Below the pieces are notes generated by a model. That model ran no database searches and was not told the DNA's origin. It was given only the letters and a program-made list of their open reading frames with translations. The translations under genes and the position numbers were made by a program. From assembly GCF_900110555.1 (NCBI RefSeq), contig NZ_FOEE01000009.1:124001-188000 (forward strand): a stretch of 64,000 nt of DNA. The letters run 5' to 3'. The DNA comes from Trujillonella endophytica (GTDB lineage Bacteria; Actinomycetota; Actinomycetes; Mycobacteriales; Geodermatophilaceae). Position 1 is the stretch's first letter. Each line of letters starts with the position of its first letter. This document shows positions 26,978 to 33,920 of the stretch, in pieces.

Positions 26978-26996
26978 GTAGGAAAGGCTCACCTTA
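26978..26996 (-). promoter_or_regulatory. IdeR/DtxR iron box
   Basis: On the minus strand TAAGGTGAGCCTTTCCTAC matches the consensus TTAGGTTAGCCTAACCTAA at 14 of 19 positions. It sits just upstream of the siderophore-interacting gene, where a bound repressor would cover the promoter. Confidence 0.7.
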
Positions 26997-27020
26997 CCCA
27001 GTCGCCCGTGATCCTTTCCT

Positions 27021-27045
27021 GTTTCGGCTCCGACCAGCCGGGTAC
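27021..27045 (+). promoter_or_regulatory. SigB/SigF-type stress promoter
   Basis: GTTT at 27021-27024 and GGGTAC at 27040-27045 are separated by 15 nt, matching the SigB/SigF form GTTT-N14-16-GGGTA. It would give a leader of about 220 nt to the envelope operon at 27276. The rest of the 316-bp gap (26960-27275) holds the IdeR box and no gene that I can support. Confidence 0.5.
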
Positions 27046-27275
27046 CGGCTCGAACGCAGGCCGGTGGCCCACTCAGACACGGTGGGACGACTCGGCCGGC
27101 GCCCACCGCGGGGTCGCCGGCCCCGCCTTCCACATCACTCCCGAGGTCGCAGCACGCGACCGGTGGAGTCGTGTCCGCAAGGGCCCGCACGGACGCGACC
27201 CGGTCGCGCCCCGGATCTCGGGGCAACCCCGGGCAGCGCATGCCCCCGACCACGACACAGTCCCCAGGAGGACCG

Positions 27276-28136
27276 ATGACCCACTCCATCGACACCCCGT
27301 TCCCGCCGCCGCCGTCCACCACCACCGGGAGCGGCGCCCACGCCCCCGCCACCGGCGGGTCGCCGTCCACGGCGGACGTCGCCAAGGGCGAGGCCCGCAA
27401 CGTCGGCCAGACCGCGGCCCAGGGCGCCGGCCAGGTCGCCTCCACCGCTGCCGACCAGGCCCGCGAGGTCGCACAGGAGACCAAGGCCCAGGCGGCCGAC
27501 GTGCTCGCCCAGGGCCGTGACCAGCTGCGCCAGCAGACCCTCGCGCAGCAGCAGAAGGCCGGTCAGGGCCTCGCCGGCCTCGCCGAGGCGCTGCGCGGCA
27601 TGGCCGACGGCAACGCCCCCGCCCCCGGACCGGCGCGTGACCTGGTCCAGCAGGGCGCCGGCAAGGTCGAGGAGTTCGCGCACTTCCTGCAGAACCGCGA
27701 GCCCGCGGACCTGCTCGAGGAGGTCCGCTCCTTCGCCCGTCGCAAGCCCGGCACCTTCCTGCTCGGGGCGGCCCTCGCCGGCATCGTCGCCGGGAGGCTG
27801 ACCAGCGGCGTCAAGGCCGCGCACAGCGACTCCGGCACCGGTTCCCCGGGCACGTACCGCACGCCGACGAACTACGTCGACCCCGCGCCGGCCTACTCGA
27901 GCTACGGCCAGACCGACGTCTACGGCGAGCCGACCACCGGGTACGAGACCACGGCGACCCGCGGCACGGAGAACTACCCCGCCGAGAACTACGGGACCGA
28001 GACGTACGGCACGACGCCCGGCGCGCCGGTGCCGCCGCCGCCGTACGGCACGGTGCCCCCGGCCGGCAGCGTCGTCCCGCCGAGCGCGCCGTCCGGCTGG
28101 GACGACCCGTCCCGCCGTCCGGGTGGGGTGGCCTGA
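27276..28136 (+). CDS. Ala/Gln-rich membrane-associated protein with Tyr-rich tail
   Basis: A 286-residue protein with no named family. Residues about 35-95 are an Ala/Gln/Lys-rich helix (GQVASTAADQAREVAQETKA) like a membrane-binding amphipathic segment. A conserved block RKPGTFLLGAALAGIVAGRL near 152-171 is the single hydrophobic helix. The C-terminal third is Tyr/Pro/Gly/Thr-rich and disordered. AGGAGG precedes the ATG. It is the first gene of an operon with a holin-like and a DUF3618 protein; such sets are membrane or envelope stress proteins in actinobacteria. Function is inferred from context only. Confidence 0.88.
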   Translation: MTHSIDTPFPPPPSTTTGSGAHAPATGGSPSTADVAKGEARNVGQTAAQGAGQVASTAADQAREVAQETKAQAADVLAQGRDQLRQQTLAQQQKAGQGLAGLAEALRGMADGNAPAPGPARDLVQQGAGKVEEFAHFLQNREPADLLEEVRSFARRKPGTFLLGAALAGIVAGRLTSGVKAAHSDSGTGSPGTYRTPTNYVDPAPAYSSYGQTDVYGEPTTGYETTATRGTENYPAENYGTETYGTTPGAPVPPPPYGTVPPAGSVVPPSAPSGWDDPSRRPGGVA

Positions 28137-28139
28137 GCC

Positions 28140-28661
28140 ATGTCGACCCCCTACTCCGGCGCCACCCCGGTCGGCACCCCGCCGGGCTACGGCGATCCGC
28201 AGGCCAACTACGCCGTCGGCCCCGATCAGTACGGCGCGCACGCGGGAACCATGGGCACGCCGACCACCGACGAGGGGCGTCCCGACGTCGGGGGCACCTC
28301 GGTCGGCCAGCTCATGGGTGAGGTCGCCAAGGACCTCTCCACCCTGATGCGCCAGGAGCTCGAGCTCGCCAAGGTCGAGGTCAAGGCCGAGGCCACCAAG
28401 GCGGGCAAGGGCGCCGGGCTGATGGGCGCCGCGGGCTTCGCCGGCTACATGGTGCTGCTGTTCCTCTCCATCGCCCTGTGGTGGGCCCTGTACCACCTGG
28501 TGGGCCACAGCTGGTCGGCGCTGATCGTCGCCGTCCTCTGGGCCATCGTCGGAGCCGTCGCCTTCGTGATGGGCCGCAACCAGCTCAAGCGGGTCAACCC
28601 CAAGCCCGAGCGCACCGTGGACACCCTGTCGCAGGTGCCCGGCGCCCTGAAGCCCCACTGA
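28140..28661 (+). CDS. Actinobacterial holin-superfamily III (phage-holin-like, DUF1469) protein
   Basis: A 173-residue protein. A disordered Gly/Pro/Tyr N-terminus is followed by the family core SVGQLMGEVAKDLSTLMRQE (54-73) and LELAKVEVKAEATKAGKG. Two transmembrane helices follow (about 98-120 and 126-147). The family name comes from phage holins, but the bacterial copies are membrane proteins of unknown role, usually next to DUF3618 as here. It starts 3 nt after the previous stop. Confidence 0.92.
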   Translation: MSTPYSGATPVGTPPGYGDPQANYAVGPDQYGAHAGTMGTPTTDEGRPDVGGTSVGQLMGEVAKDLSTLMRQELELAKVEVKAEATKAGKGAGLMGAAGFAGYMVLLFLSIALWWALYHLVGHSWSALIVAVLWAIVGAVAFVMGRNQLKRVNPKPERTVDTLSQVPGALKPH

Positions 28662-28702
28662 CCAGCGGCTCCCCGCCCCCACACCCCCTGGAGACACCAG
28701 AG

Positions 28703-29377
28703 ATGACCACTCCCACCAGCAACGACCCGGACGTCATCCGGCGGCAGATCGAGGAGACGCGGCGCGAGCTCAGCTACGACGTCGACGCCCTCAACGAGAA
28801 GGTCAACCCCGCGCGGGTCATGGACCGGCGCGTCAGCGCGGCCAAGGGCCGCATCACGCAGGCCAAGGAGAAGGTGATGGGCACAGCGCACGACTCGACG
28901 TCGACCGCCCAGTACCACGCCCAGAGCGCCGTGGGCTCGGTGCAGGGCGCCGCCTCCAGCGCCGCGGACTCGGTGCAGGGCGCAGCGTCCAGCGCTGCGC
29001 ACGCCGTGCAGCAGGCTCCCGACACCATCGCGCGGCAGACCCAGGGCAACCCCCTGGCGGCCGGGCTGATCGCGTTCGGCGTCGGCTGGCTGGTGTCGAG
29101 CCTGATGCCCGCCACGCAGCGGGAGCAGGAGCTCGCGCAGCAGGCCGAGACCGCGTTCCGCGACAACAAGGACGCGCTGCTGGCCCCGGCCAAGCAGGTC
29201 GCGCAGGAGATCGGCGAGGAGCTCAAGCCGGTCGCCCAGCACGCCGTCGAGGAGGTCCGGGCCACCGCGACCGACGCCGCGCAGACGGTCAAGCAGGAGG
29301 GCCAGTCGGCCGCTCAGGACGTCCAGGGTCAGGCCCAGGCGTCCAAGCAGACGGTGCAGAGCCAGTCCACCAGCTGA
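28703..29377 (+). CDS. DUF3618 domain protein with Ala/Gln coiled tail
   Basis: A 224-residue protein. The DUF3618 core is IRRQIEETRRELSYDVDALN (12-31) plus KVNPARVMDRR. A duplicated SVQGAASSAA segment and one hydrophobic helix (NPLAAGLIAFGVGWLVSSL, about 115-133) follow. The C-terminal half is an amphipathic Ala/Glu/Gln helix region. It is the last gene of the three-gene operon. It is probably a peripheral or anchored membrane protein that helps stress tolerance; the role is not established for the family. Confidence 0.92.
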   Translation: MTTPTSNDPDVIRRQIEETRRELSYDVDALNEKVNPARVMDRRVSAAKGRITQAKEKVMGTAHDSTSTAQYHAQSAVGSVQGAASSAADSVQGAASSAAHAVQQAPDTIARQTQGNPLAAGLIAFGVGWLVSSLMPATQREQELAQQAETAFRDNKDALLAPAKQVAQEIGEELKPVAQHAVEEVRATATDAAQTVKQEGQSAAQDVQGQAQASKQTVQSQSTS

Positions 29378-29391
29378 GCAGGAACCGCACA

Positions 29392-29424
29392 GCGCGCCCC
29401 GCCGGGTCTCCCGGCGGGGCGCGC
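29392..29424 (+). terminator. Strong hairpin after the DUF3618 gene
   Basis: A 15-bp perfect inverted repeat, GCGCGCCCCGCCGGG at 29392-29406 with its complement at 29410-29424 and a 3-nt loop, 15 nt past the stop. Confidence 0.85.
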
Positions 29425-29441
29425 GCGCGTCCGGGGCCGCG

Positions 29442-29457
29442 TCACCTGGACGGGTGA
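29442..29457. promoter_or_regulatory. Dyad TCACC-N6-GGTGA upstream of the receiver/kinase pair
   Basis: TCACCTGGACGGGTGA is a palindromic 16-mer 81 bp before the receiver gene start. It matches TCACCTGACCGGGTGA at 35135-35150, upstream of the OmpR-type regulator, at 14 of 16 positions. It is a candidate shared operator. Confidence 0.4.
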
Positions 29458-29538
29458 GGGCCCGGACTCCGGGCTGCAGCACGCGCCCCGGGGCGCCGAC
29501 GTCGGGAGGAGAGACCTCCGACCGACGGGAGCACCACC

Positions 29539-29928
29539 GTGGAGCGAGCGGCACCGCGCGTCCTCGTCGCCGACGACGAGGACGACATCCGCGGCCTCGT
29601 GCGCCTGGCCGTGCGGCGCGCCGGGTGCACCGTGGTCGCCGAGGTGGCCGACGGTCTCGCGGCCCTGGACGCCGCCCGGACCGCCGTGCCCGATCTGGCG
29701 GTGCTCGACGTGTCGATGCCCGGCGCCACCGGCCTGGAGGTCTGCGCCGCGCTGCGGGCGGACGCTGACCTGTCGGGCATCCGGGTGCTGCTGCTGTCGG
29801 CCGGCGCGTCCGCCGACGACGTCGCCCGCGGGCTGGCCGCCGGTGCCGACAGCTACCTCGCCAAGCCCTTCTCGGTGGCCGGCCTCGTGACTCGGGTCCG
29901 CGAGCTCGCCGCCGGGGGCACCGCATGA
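29539..29928 (+). CDS. Stand-alone response regulator receiver
   Basis: A 129-residue CheY-like receiver without an output domain. The acidic pair D12-D13, phosphoacceptor D57 (LAVLDVSMPG) and K109 (YLAKPF) are all present, so it should be phosphorylated. It overlaps the start of the PAS kinase by 4 bp and is probably its partner. The output would be by protein contact, or by passing phosphate to another protein such as the regulator at 34384-35085. A hairpin in the leader (29498-29522) overlaps a GGAGG and could affect translation. Confidence 0.95.
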   Translation: MERAAPRVLVADDEDDIRGLVRLAVRRAGCTVVAEVADGLAALDAARTAVPDLAVLDVSMPGATGLEVCAALRADADLSGIRVLLLSAGASADDVARGLAAGADSYLAKPFSVAGLVTRVRELAAGGTA

Positions 29929-31199
29929 CCGCCGTCGACGCGTTCCCGCCGACCACCGACGCCCTGCCCCTCGACGACGCCGGGCTGCTGCGCGCGGAGG
30001 TGGCCCGGCTGACCGGCGAGCGCGACGCGCTGCGCGCGCAGATGGAGCGCCGGGACGTCGAGCTCGAGACCGCCACCCGCATGCTTGCCGCCCGCGCGCA
30101 GACGATGACCAGCGTCATTGACGCCGTCACCGAGCAGTCGATCATCGGCACCGACGTCGACGGCGTCGTCCGCGTCTGGAACCCCGGCGCCGAGAAGCTG
30201 CTGGGCCGGCCGCGCGCCGACGTCGTCCGGAAGCAGCGGATCACCGACTTCCACCTCGCCGAGGAGCTGGCCGCGGCCGGCGGCGGGCTGTCCGCGCTGG
30301 TGCAGGTGGCCCTGGCCGAGGGCCGTGACGTCCGGGACTGGACGTACGTGACGGCCACCGGCGAGGAGCGCACGGTGTCGGTCGCGGTCACCCCGCGCAG
30401 CGACGACTCCGGGGAGCACGCCGGCTGGAACTTCGTCGGCACCGACATGACCGAGGCCCGCGCCGCCGAGCGGCTCAAGGACCAGTTCGTCAGCCTGATC
30501 AGCCACGAGCTGCGGACGCCGCTGAGCGCGATCCTCGGCTACCTGGAGCTCGTCCTCGACGACCCCGACCAGCCCCTCACCGACGAGCAGCGGTCCTACC
30601 TGTCGATCGTGGAGCGCAACGCCCAGCGGCTGCTCCGGCTGGTCGGCGACCTGCTGTTCACCGCGCAGGTCGAGGCCGGCCGGTTCACCCTCCAGCCCGA
30701 GGACGTCGACCTCTCCGCCGTCCTCCGGGGCGCCGAGGAGACCGCCCGCGTGGCCGCGACCGCCGGGGGCGTGCGGGTGGACCTGGAGCTGCCCGCCGAG
30801 GCTCTGGTGGTCCGCGGGGACGCCGTCCGGCTCGGGCAGGCCTGCGACAACCTCGTCTCCAACGCCGTGAAGTTCACCCCGGCCGGCGGGCGGGTCACCC
30901 TGACCCTGCGGGCCGGCTGGCAGCACGCCGACGGCCGGTTCGGCGACCGGGAGCTGCCCGGGACGGCGCCCGTCGTCCGCATCGCGGTCCGCGACACCGG
31001 CTACGGCATCCCCGCCGCCGAGCTCGACCAGCTGTTCACCCGCTTCTTCCGTGCCTCCACCGCGCGGCGCAATGCCGTCAAGGGCGTGGGTCTCGGTCTG
31101 TCGATCACCAAGGCGATCACCACGGCGCACGGGGGCACACTCGACGTCGCCAGCGTCGAGGGCCGGGGCACCACCTTCACGCTGACGCTCCCCCGCTGA
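29925..31199 (+). CDS. PAS-domain sensor histidine kinase, soluble
   Basis: A 424-residue cytoplasmic kinase with no membrane segment. A coiled coil (about 20-62) leads into a PAS domain (about 63-178, IGTDVDGVVRVWNPGAEKLL). The dimerisation/phosphoacceptor H-box LISHELRTPLSAILGY has H194. The HATPase domain has N box DNLVSNAVKF, G1 DTGYGIP and G2 GVGLGLSI. The PAS domain suggests sensing of a small ligand, redox or light; the ligand is unknown. It is coupled to the receiver gene by an ATGA overlap and is followed at once by the 24-bp repeat array and the fibre genes. Confidence 0.96.
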   Translation: MTAVDAFPPTTDALPLDDAGLLRAEVARLTGERDALRAQMERRDVELETATRMLAARAQTMTSVIDAVTEQSIIGTDVDGVVRVWNPGAEKLLGRPRADVVRKQRITDFHLAEELAAAGGGLSALVQVALAEGRDVRDWTYVTATGEERTVSVAVTPRSDDSGEHAGWNFVGTDMTEARAAERLKDQFVSLISHELRTPLSAILGYLELVLDDPDQPLTDEQRSYLSIVERNAQRLLRLVGDLLFTAQVEAGRFTLQPEDVDLSAVLRGAEETARVAATAGGVRVDLELPAEALVVRGDAVRLGQACDNLVSNAVKFTPAGGRVTLTLRAGWQHADGRFGDRELPGTAPVVRIAVRDTGYGIPAAELDQLFTRFFRASTARRNAVKGVGLGLSITKAITTAHGGTLDVASVEGRGTTFTLTLPR

Positions 31200-31374
31200 C
31201 CCCGCGCAACTCCGCGCTTCTGCCCCGGCGCAATTCCGCGCTTCCGCGCCGGGGCAATTCCGCGCTTCCGCACCAGGGCAATTCCGCGCTTCCGCACCGG
31301 GGCAATTCCGCGCTTCCGCGCCGGGGCAATTCCGCGCTTCCGCGCCGGGGCAATTCCGCGCTTCCGCGCCGGGC
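31200..31374. repeat. 24-bp tandem repeat array, seven copies
   Basis: Seven head-to-tail copies with core CAATTCCGCGCTTCCGC begin at 31207, 31231, 31255, 31279, 31303, 31327 and 31351, exactly 24 bp apart. The flanking GCCGGGG varies slightly (gcc, acc). The first copy and the broken eighth copy are diverged. The array begins at the nucleotide after the kinase stop and ends 28 bp before the fibre-gene operator. There are no spacers, so it is a minisatellite and not CRISPR. Because the unit is a multiple of three, it opens spurious frames on both strands. Confidence 0.9.
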
Positions 31375-31402
31375 ACTGTCCCGCCGGGGGTACGGGCGGC
31401 AA

Positions 31403-31456
31403 TTGCGGAAGCCTTGCGGATCGCGGGCGGGTGGGCTGCGGTTGCCGGCCCAGAGT
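31403..31456 (+). promoter_or_regulatory. Fibre-gene promoter P1: 11-bp direct repeat plus -10-like box
   Basis: TTGCGG at 31403-31408 and 31414-31419 form a direct repeat of 11-bp period. CAGAGT at 31451-31456 begins 37 bp from the second hexamer. Bases 31424-31448 are identical over 25 bp to 33061-33085 in P2. This is typical spacing for an OmpR-type activator upstream of a promoter. It drives the TasA-like gene 53 bp downstream. Confidence 0.6.
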
Positions 31457-31509
31457 CGTTCCTGCCAGCCGGGACACCCCGCCCCCGGCCCAGCCCGCAG
31501 GAGACCGAC

Positions 31510-32121
31510 ATGACCACCACCGCCGCCACCACCCGCAAGATCGTCGGCTCCCTCGGCGTCCTCGGCGCAGCCGCCGCCGTCGCCGGCCTCGGCACCTTCG
31601 GCACGTTCACCGACTCCACCACCCCGGTCACCGCCAACGTCGCCTCCGGCACCGTCGACATCGACCTGACCAGCCCGGCGAACGCCATCACCGTCCCCGC
31701 CACGGGCCTGGTCCCCGGCGACTCCGCCTCCCGCGCCCTCACCCTGCGCAACCTCGGCACCGCGGACCTCTCCTCGGTCTCGCTCGCCGTCACCGCACCC
31801 ACCAGCAGCGTCCTGGACACCAACACCGCGCTCGGCCTGCAGCTCTCCATCGACGCCTGCACCGTGCCCTGGACCCAGGCCGGCACCGCGACCGCCCCCA
31901 CCTACACCTGCACCGGCGGCATCACCCGCTCCGTGCTCCCCGCCACCCCGGTCAAGGGCACCCACACGCTGAACAACCTGACCGGTCTCACCGCGGGCAA
32001 CACCGACCACCTCGTCTTCACGGTCACCCTGCCCGCCGGCGCCGACAACACGTTCCAGAACAAGACCACCGTCCTGAACCTCGTCTTCACCGGCGTCCAG
32101 CGCAACGCCACCACCCGCTGA
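31510..32121 (+). CDS. TasA/CalY-like fibre-forming secreted protein (SipW-type signal)
   Basis: A 203-residue exported protein. A short charged N-terminus and hydrophobic helix (about 10-29) run into GTFGTFTDS, the SipW-type cleavage region like that of Bacillus TasA. The mature part has the family hallmarks: ASGTVDIDL (45-53), LVPGDSASRALTLRN (67-81) and a beta-rich body to the C-terminus with one Cys pair in ACTVPW and YTCTGG. TasA/CalY proteins polymerise into matrix fibres. The partner signal peptidase is encoded 1 kb downstream. The ATG follows GGAGACCGAC. Actual fibre formation here is inference. Confidence 0.93.
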   Translation: MTTTAATTRKIVGSLGVLGAAAAVAGLGTFGTFTDSTTPVTANVASGTVDIDLTSPANAITVPATGLVPGDSASRALTLRNLGTADLSSVSLAVTAPTSSVLDTNTALGLQLSIDACTVPWTQAGTATAPTYTCTGGITRSVLPATPVKGTHTLNNLTGLTAGNTDHLVFTVTLPAGADNTFQNKTTVLNLVFTGVQRNATTR

Positions 32122-32171
32122 CCGCCACCCCGGCCATCACCGACCACCGACCACGACGACGGAGGGACCCG

Positions 32172-32351
32172 ATGACCCGCACCGCCTTCCCGGCGCACCG
32201 GCTCGCCGTCCCGGGGCTCGTGCTCGCCCTGGTCGTCACCGGCACCCTGCCGGTCTGGGCAGCTGCCGCCTCCGCCCGACCGGAGCCGACCCGCGTCTGC
32301 GCCGTCGACGCCTCCGCCCCCGCCGACCACGCGGAGCCGGGCCGATGCTGA
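32172..32351 (+). CDS. Small secreted protein between fibre and regulator genes
   Basis: A 59-residue product with a classical signal peptide (hydrophobic VPGLVLALVVTGTLPVWA, likely cleaved after AAASA or nearby). The mature part of about 25 residues holds two cysteines (RVCAVDAS... GRC). GGAGGGACCC precedes the ATG, and its stop overlaps the start of the next gene, so it is a real part of the operon. No family is recognised. It could be a minor fibre component, a signal peptide-type pheromone or a disulfide-linked cap. Confidence 0.7.
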   Translation: MTRTAFPAHRLAVPGLVLALVVTGTLPVWAAAASARPEPTRVCAVDASAPADHAEPGRC

Positions 32352-33001
32352 CCGCACTGGTCGTCGGGCCCGACGCCACCGACCGCGCTCGCACCGCCGC
32401 CCTGGTGTCGGCCGCCGGGTGGCAGGTCCGGGAGGCCACCGGCGTCCGCGAGGCCCTGGCCGTGGCCCGCTCCGCGGAGCTGGACCTGGTGGTGACCGAC
32501 CTCGGCATGCCCGACGGCGACGGGCCCGCGCTGCTGCGCCGGCTGCGCCTGAGCGGCTGCCGCGCGCACCTGGTGGGCACCGCGACCGAGCCCACCGCCG
32601 AGGTCCGCGAGGCCGGGAGCGCGGCGGGGGCGTTCGCCGTCCTCCCCGCCCCGGTCGACGCCGGCGTGCTGCTGCGCTTCCTGCTGGGCCGGGGCACGGC
32701 CGCGGCGGACGGCGGACCCGCCGACGACACGACCGAGGACATCGTGGACGGCGACCTCGACGGCCGGCTGCAGGAGCTCTACGTCAGCGCCCTCCCGGGT
32801 CGCCTGTCCGCCATCGACGCCGGGGCCCGCGCCGGGGACGCCCCCGCGCTCGCTTTCGCCTCCACCACCCTCGCCGGCACCAGCGCGCAGCTGGGACACC
32901 CCGAGGTGGCGCAGCTGTGCCGGGCCATCGCCGCGGACGCGCGCCGCGGTGTCCTCGCGCACGAGCTGGTCGACCGGCTGCTGGACCTCGCGACCGCCTG
33001 A
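32345..33001 (+). CDS. Degenerate receiver plus Hpt-like domain protein
   Basis: A 218-residue protein. The receiver (1-115) keeps the phosphoacceptor D52 (VVTDLGMPDGDG). It lacks the usual acidic pair after strand 1 (VVGPDATD) and has Ala102 in place of the conserved Lys (LPAPVD). The C-terminal helical domain (about 135-218) aligns with Hpt domains, LAGTSAQLGHPEVAQLCRAI matching the region after the phosphohistidine. The His is Thr174 and the following Lys is Ala177. It therefore probably works by binding rather than by phosphotransfer, perhaps holding a regulator of this locus. The ATG overlaps the previous stop. Confidence 0.88.
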   Translation: MLTALVVGPDATDRARTAALVSAAGWQVREATGVREALAVARSAELDLVVTDLGMPDGDGPALLRRLRLSGCRAHLVGTATEPTAEVREAGSAAGAFAVLPAPVDAGVLLRFLLGRGTAAADGGPADDTTEDIVDGDLDGRLQELYVSALPGRLSAIDAGARAGDAPALAFASTTLAGTSAQLGHPEVAQLCRAIAADARRGVLAHELVDRLLDLATA

Positions 33002-33039
33002 GCCGCGCACCGCCGTCTCCCCGGGCCCCGGCCGGCACG

Positions 33040-33093
33040 TTGCGGAGACCTTGCGGCGGCCGGGCGGGTGGGCTGCGGTTGCCGGACCAGTGT
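33040..33093 (+). promoter_or_regulatory. Fibre-locus promoter P2 (signal peptidase)
   Basis: TTGCGG at 33040-33045 and 33051-33056 (11-bp period), then CAGTGT at 33088-33093 beginning 37 bp from the second hexamer. It has the same geometry as P1 and shares a 25-bp identical stretch with it. It precedes the signal peptidase gene by 65 bp. Confidence 0.6.
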
Positions 33094-33158
33094 GGTTCCT
33101 GCCGGCGAGGAACCGGCGCCGCGCGCCACCGCCGACCACGAGATCCTCCGGAGACACC

Positions 33159-33800
33159 ATGACCGCCGTCCTCCCCGCCCGCGCACCGGGCGCCGTCCGC
33201 GAGCCGGCCCCGGTCGCGGAGGCCACGGGCACCGCTCGCCCCGCCCCGATCCGCGCCGCGGCCCGCCTCGCCGGCCGCTGGACGCTGCGCGCGCTCGTCG
33301 CCGCTGCGGTGCTGGCCTTCCTCGGCCTGGCCGTCGGCCCGCACGTCCTCGGCTACCGCACCATGACGATGCTGACCGGGAGCATGGCGCCCGCGATCGC
33401 CCCGGGCGACGTCATCGTGTCCACGCCTGTGGACGTGGACGACGTCGCGGTCGGGATGATCATCACCTACCGCATCCCGGTCGACGACCACCGCGTCGTC
33501 ACCCACCGCGTGGTCGAGGTGGAGCGGACCGCCGCCGACGGCACCCTGTCGGTCCGCACCCAGGGCGACGCCAACGCCGCTGCGGACCCCTGGACCGCTG
33601 TCCTCTCCGGCGACACGGCCTGGCAGGTGCAGGCCGTCGTCCCGAAGCTCGGGACCGTGATCACGGCCCTGCGCGACCCCGCCGTCTCCACGGCCCTCGT
33701 CTACGGCGCGCCGGCCCTGCTCGCCGCCTGGATGCTGCTGACCATCTGGCGGCCGGCCCGCGACGAGCAGCCCGCCGAGGCCCCCGCGCCTGACGCCTGA
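33159..33800 (+). CDS. Signal peptidase I, SipW/ER (Sec11) type
   Basis: A 213-residue membrane protease. An N-terminal helix (about 43-62) is followed by the catalytic Ser motif MLTGSMAPAIAPGD with S75. VTHRVVEV has His116 where bacterial-type enzymes carry Lys, and GDANAAAD supplies the acidic residues. A C-terminal helix (about 176-196) follows. The Ser-His chemistry is that of SipW, which processes TasA and TapA in Bacillus and is dedicated to such substrates. Both nearby secreted proteins carry SipW-type cleavage regions. GGAGACACC precedes ATG 33159. Confidence 0.93.
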   Translation: MTAVLPARAPGAVREPAPVAEATGTARPAPIRAAARLAGRWTLRALVAAAVLAFLGLAVGPHVLGYRTMTMLTGSMAPAIAPGDVIVSTPVDVDDVAVGMIITYRIPVDDHRVVTHRVVEVERTAADGTLSVRTQGDANAAADPWTAVLSGDTAWQVQAVVPKLGTVITALRDPAVSTALVYGAPALLAAWMLLTIWRPARDEQPAEAPAPDA

Positions 33801-33807
33801 CGCCCCC

Positions 33808-33861
33808 TTGTGCATCCCTTGCGGCAACCGCGCGGGGACCCCGCGCTCGGCGGACCAGAGT
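33808..33861 (+). promoter_or_regulatory. Fibre-locus promoter P3 (Fn3-like secreted protein)
   Basis: TTGTGC at 33808-33813 and TTGCGG at 33819-33824 (11-bp period), then CAGAGT at 33856-33861, again exactly 37 bp from the second hexamer. The sequence between differs from P1 and P2, so the conserved parts are those expected for protein binding. Confidence 0.55.
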
Positions 33862-33920
33862 TCGACCTGTTCCCGGCAGCCCCCGCCGGTGACCACCCGC
33901 ACCCGAGAGGAGTCCGAGCC

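Noticed and set aside
28140-28661. Prophage remnant suggested by the holin-like name
   Set aside because: No integrase, capsid, lysin or att-like repeats are nearby. This holin-superfamily group is a normal chromosomal actinobacterial membrane protein next to DUF3618.
31200-31374. Possible CRISPR array
   Set aside because: The copies are directly joined with no spacers, the unit is 24 bp, and no cas gene is present. It is a tandem minisatellite.
31001-32010. Minus-strand open frames with an eight-residue repeat (for example RKRGIAPA or RGSAELPR)
   Set aside because: They exist only because the 24-bp array is a multiple of three. They run antisense to the kinase and the TasA-like gene and have no SD or start context.
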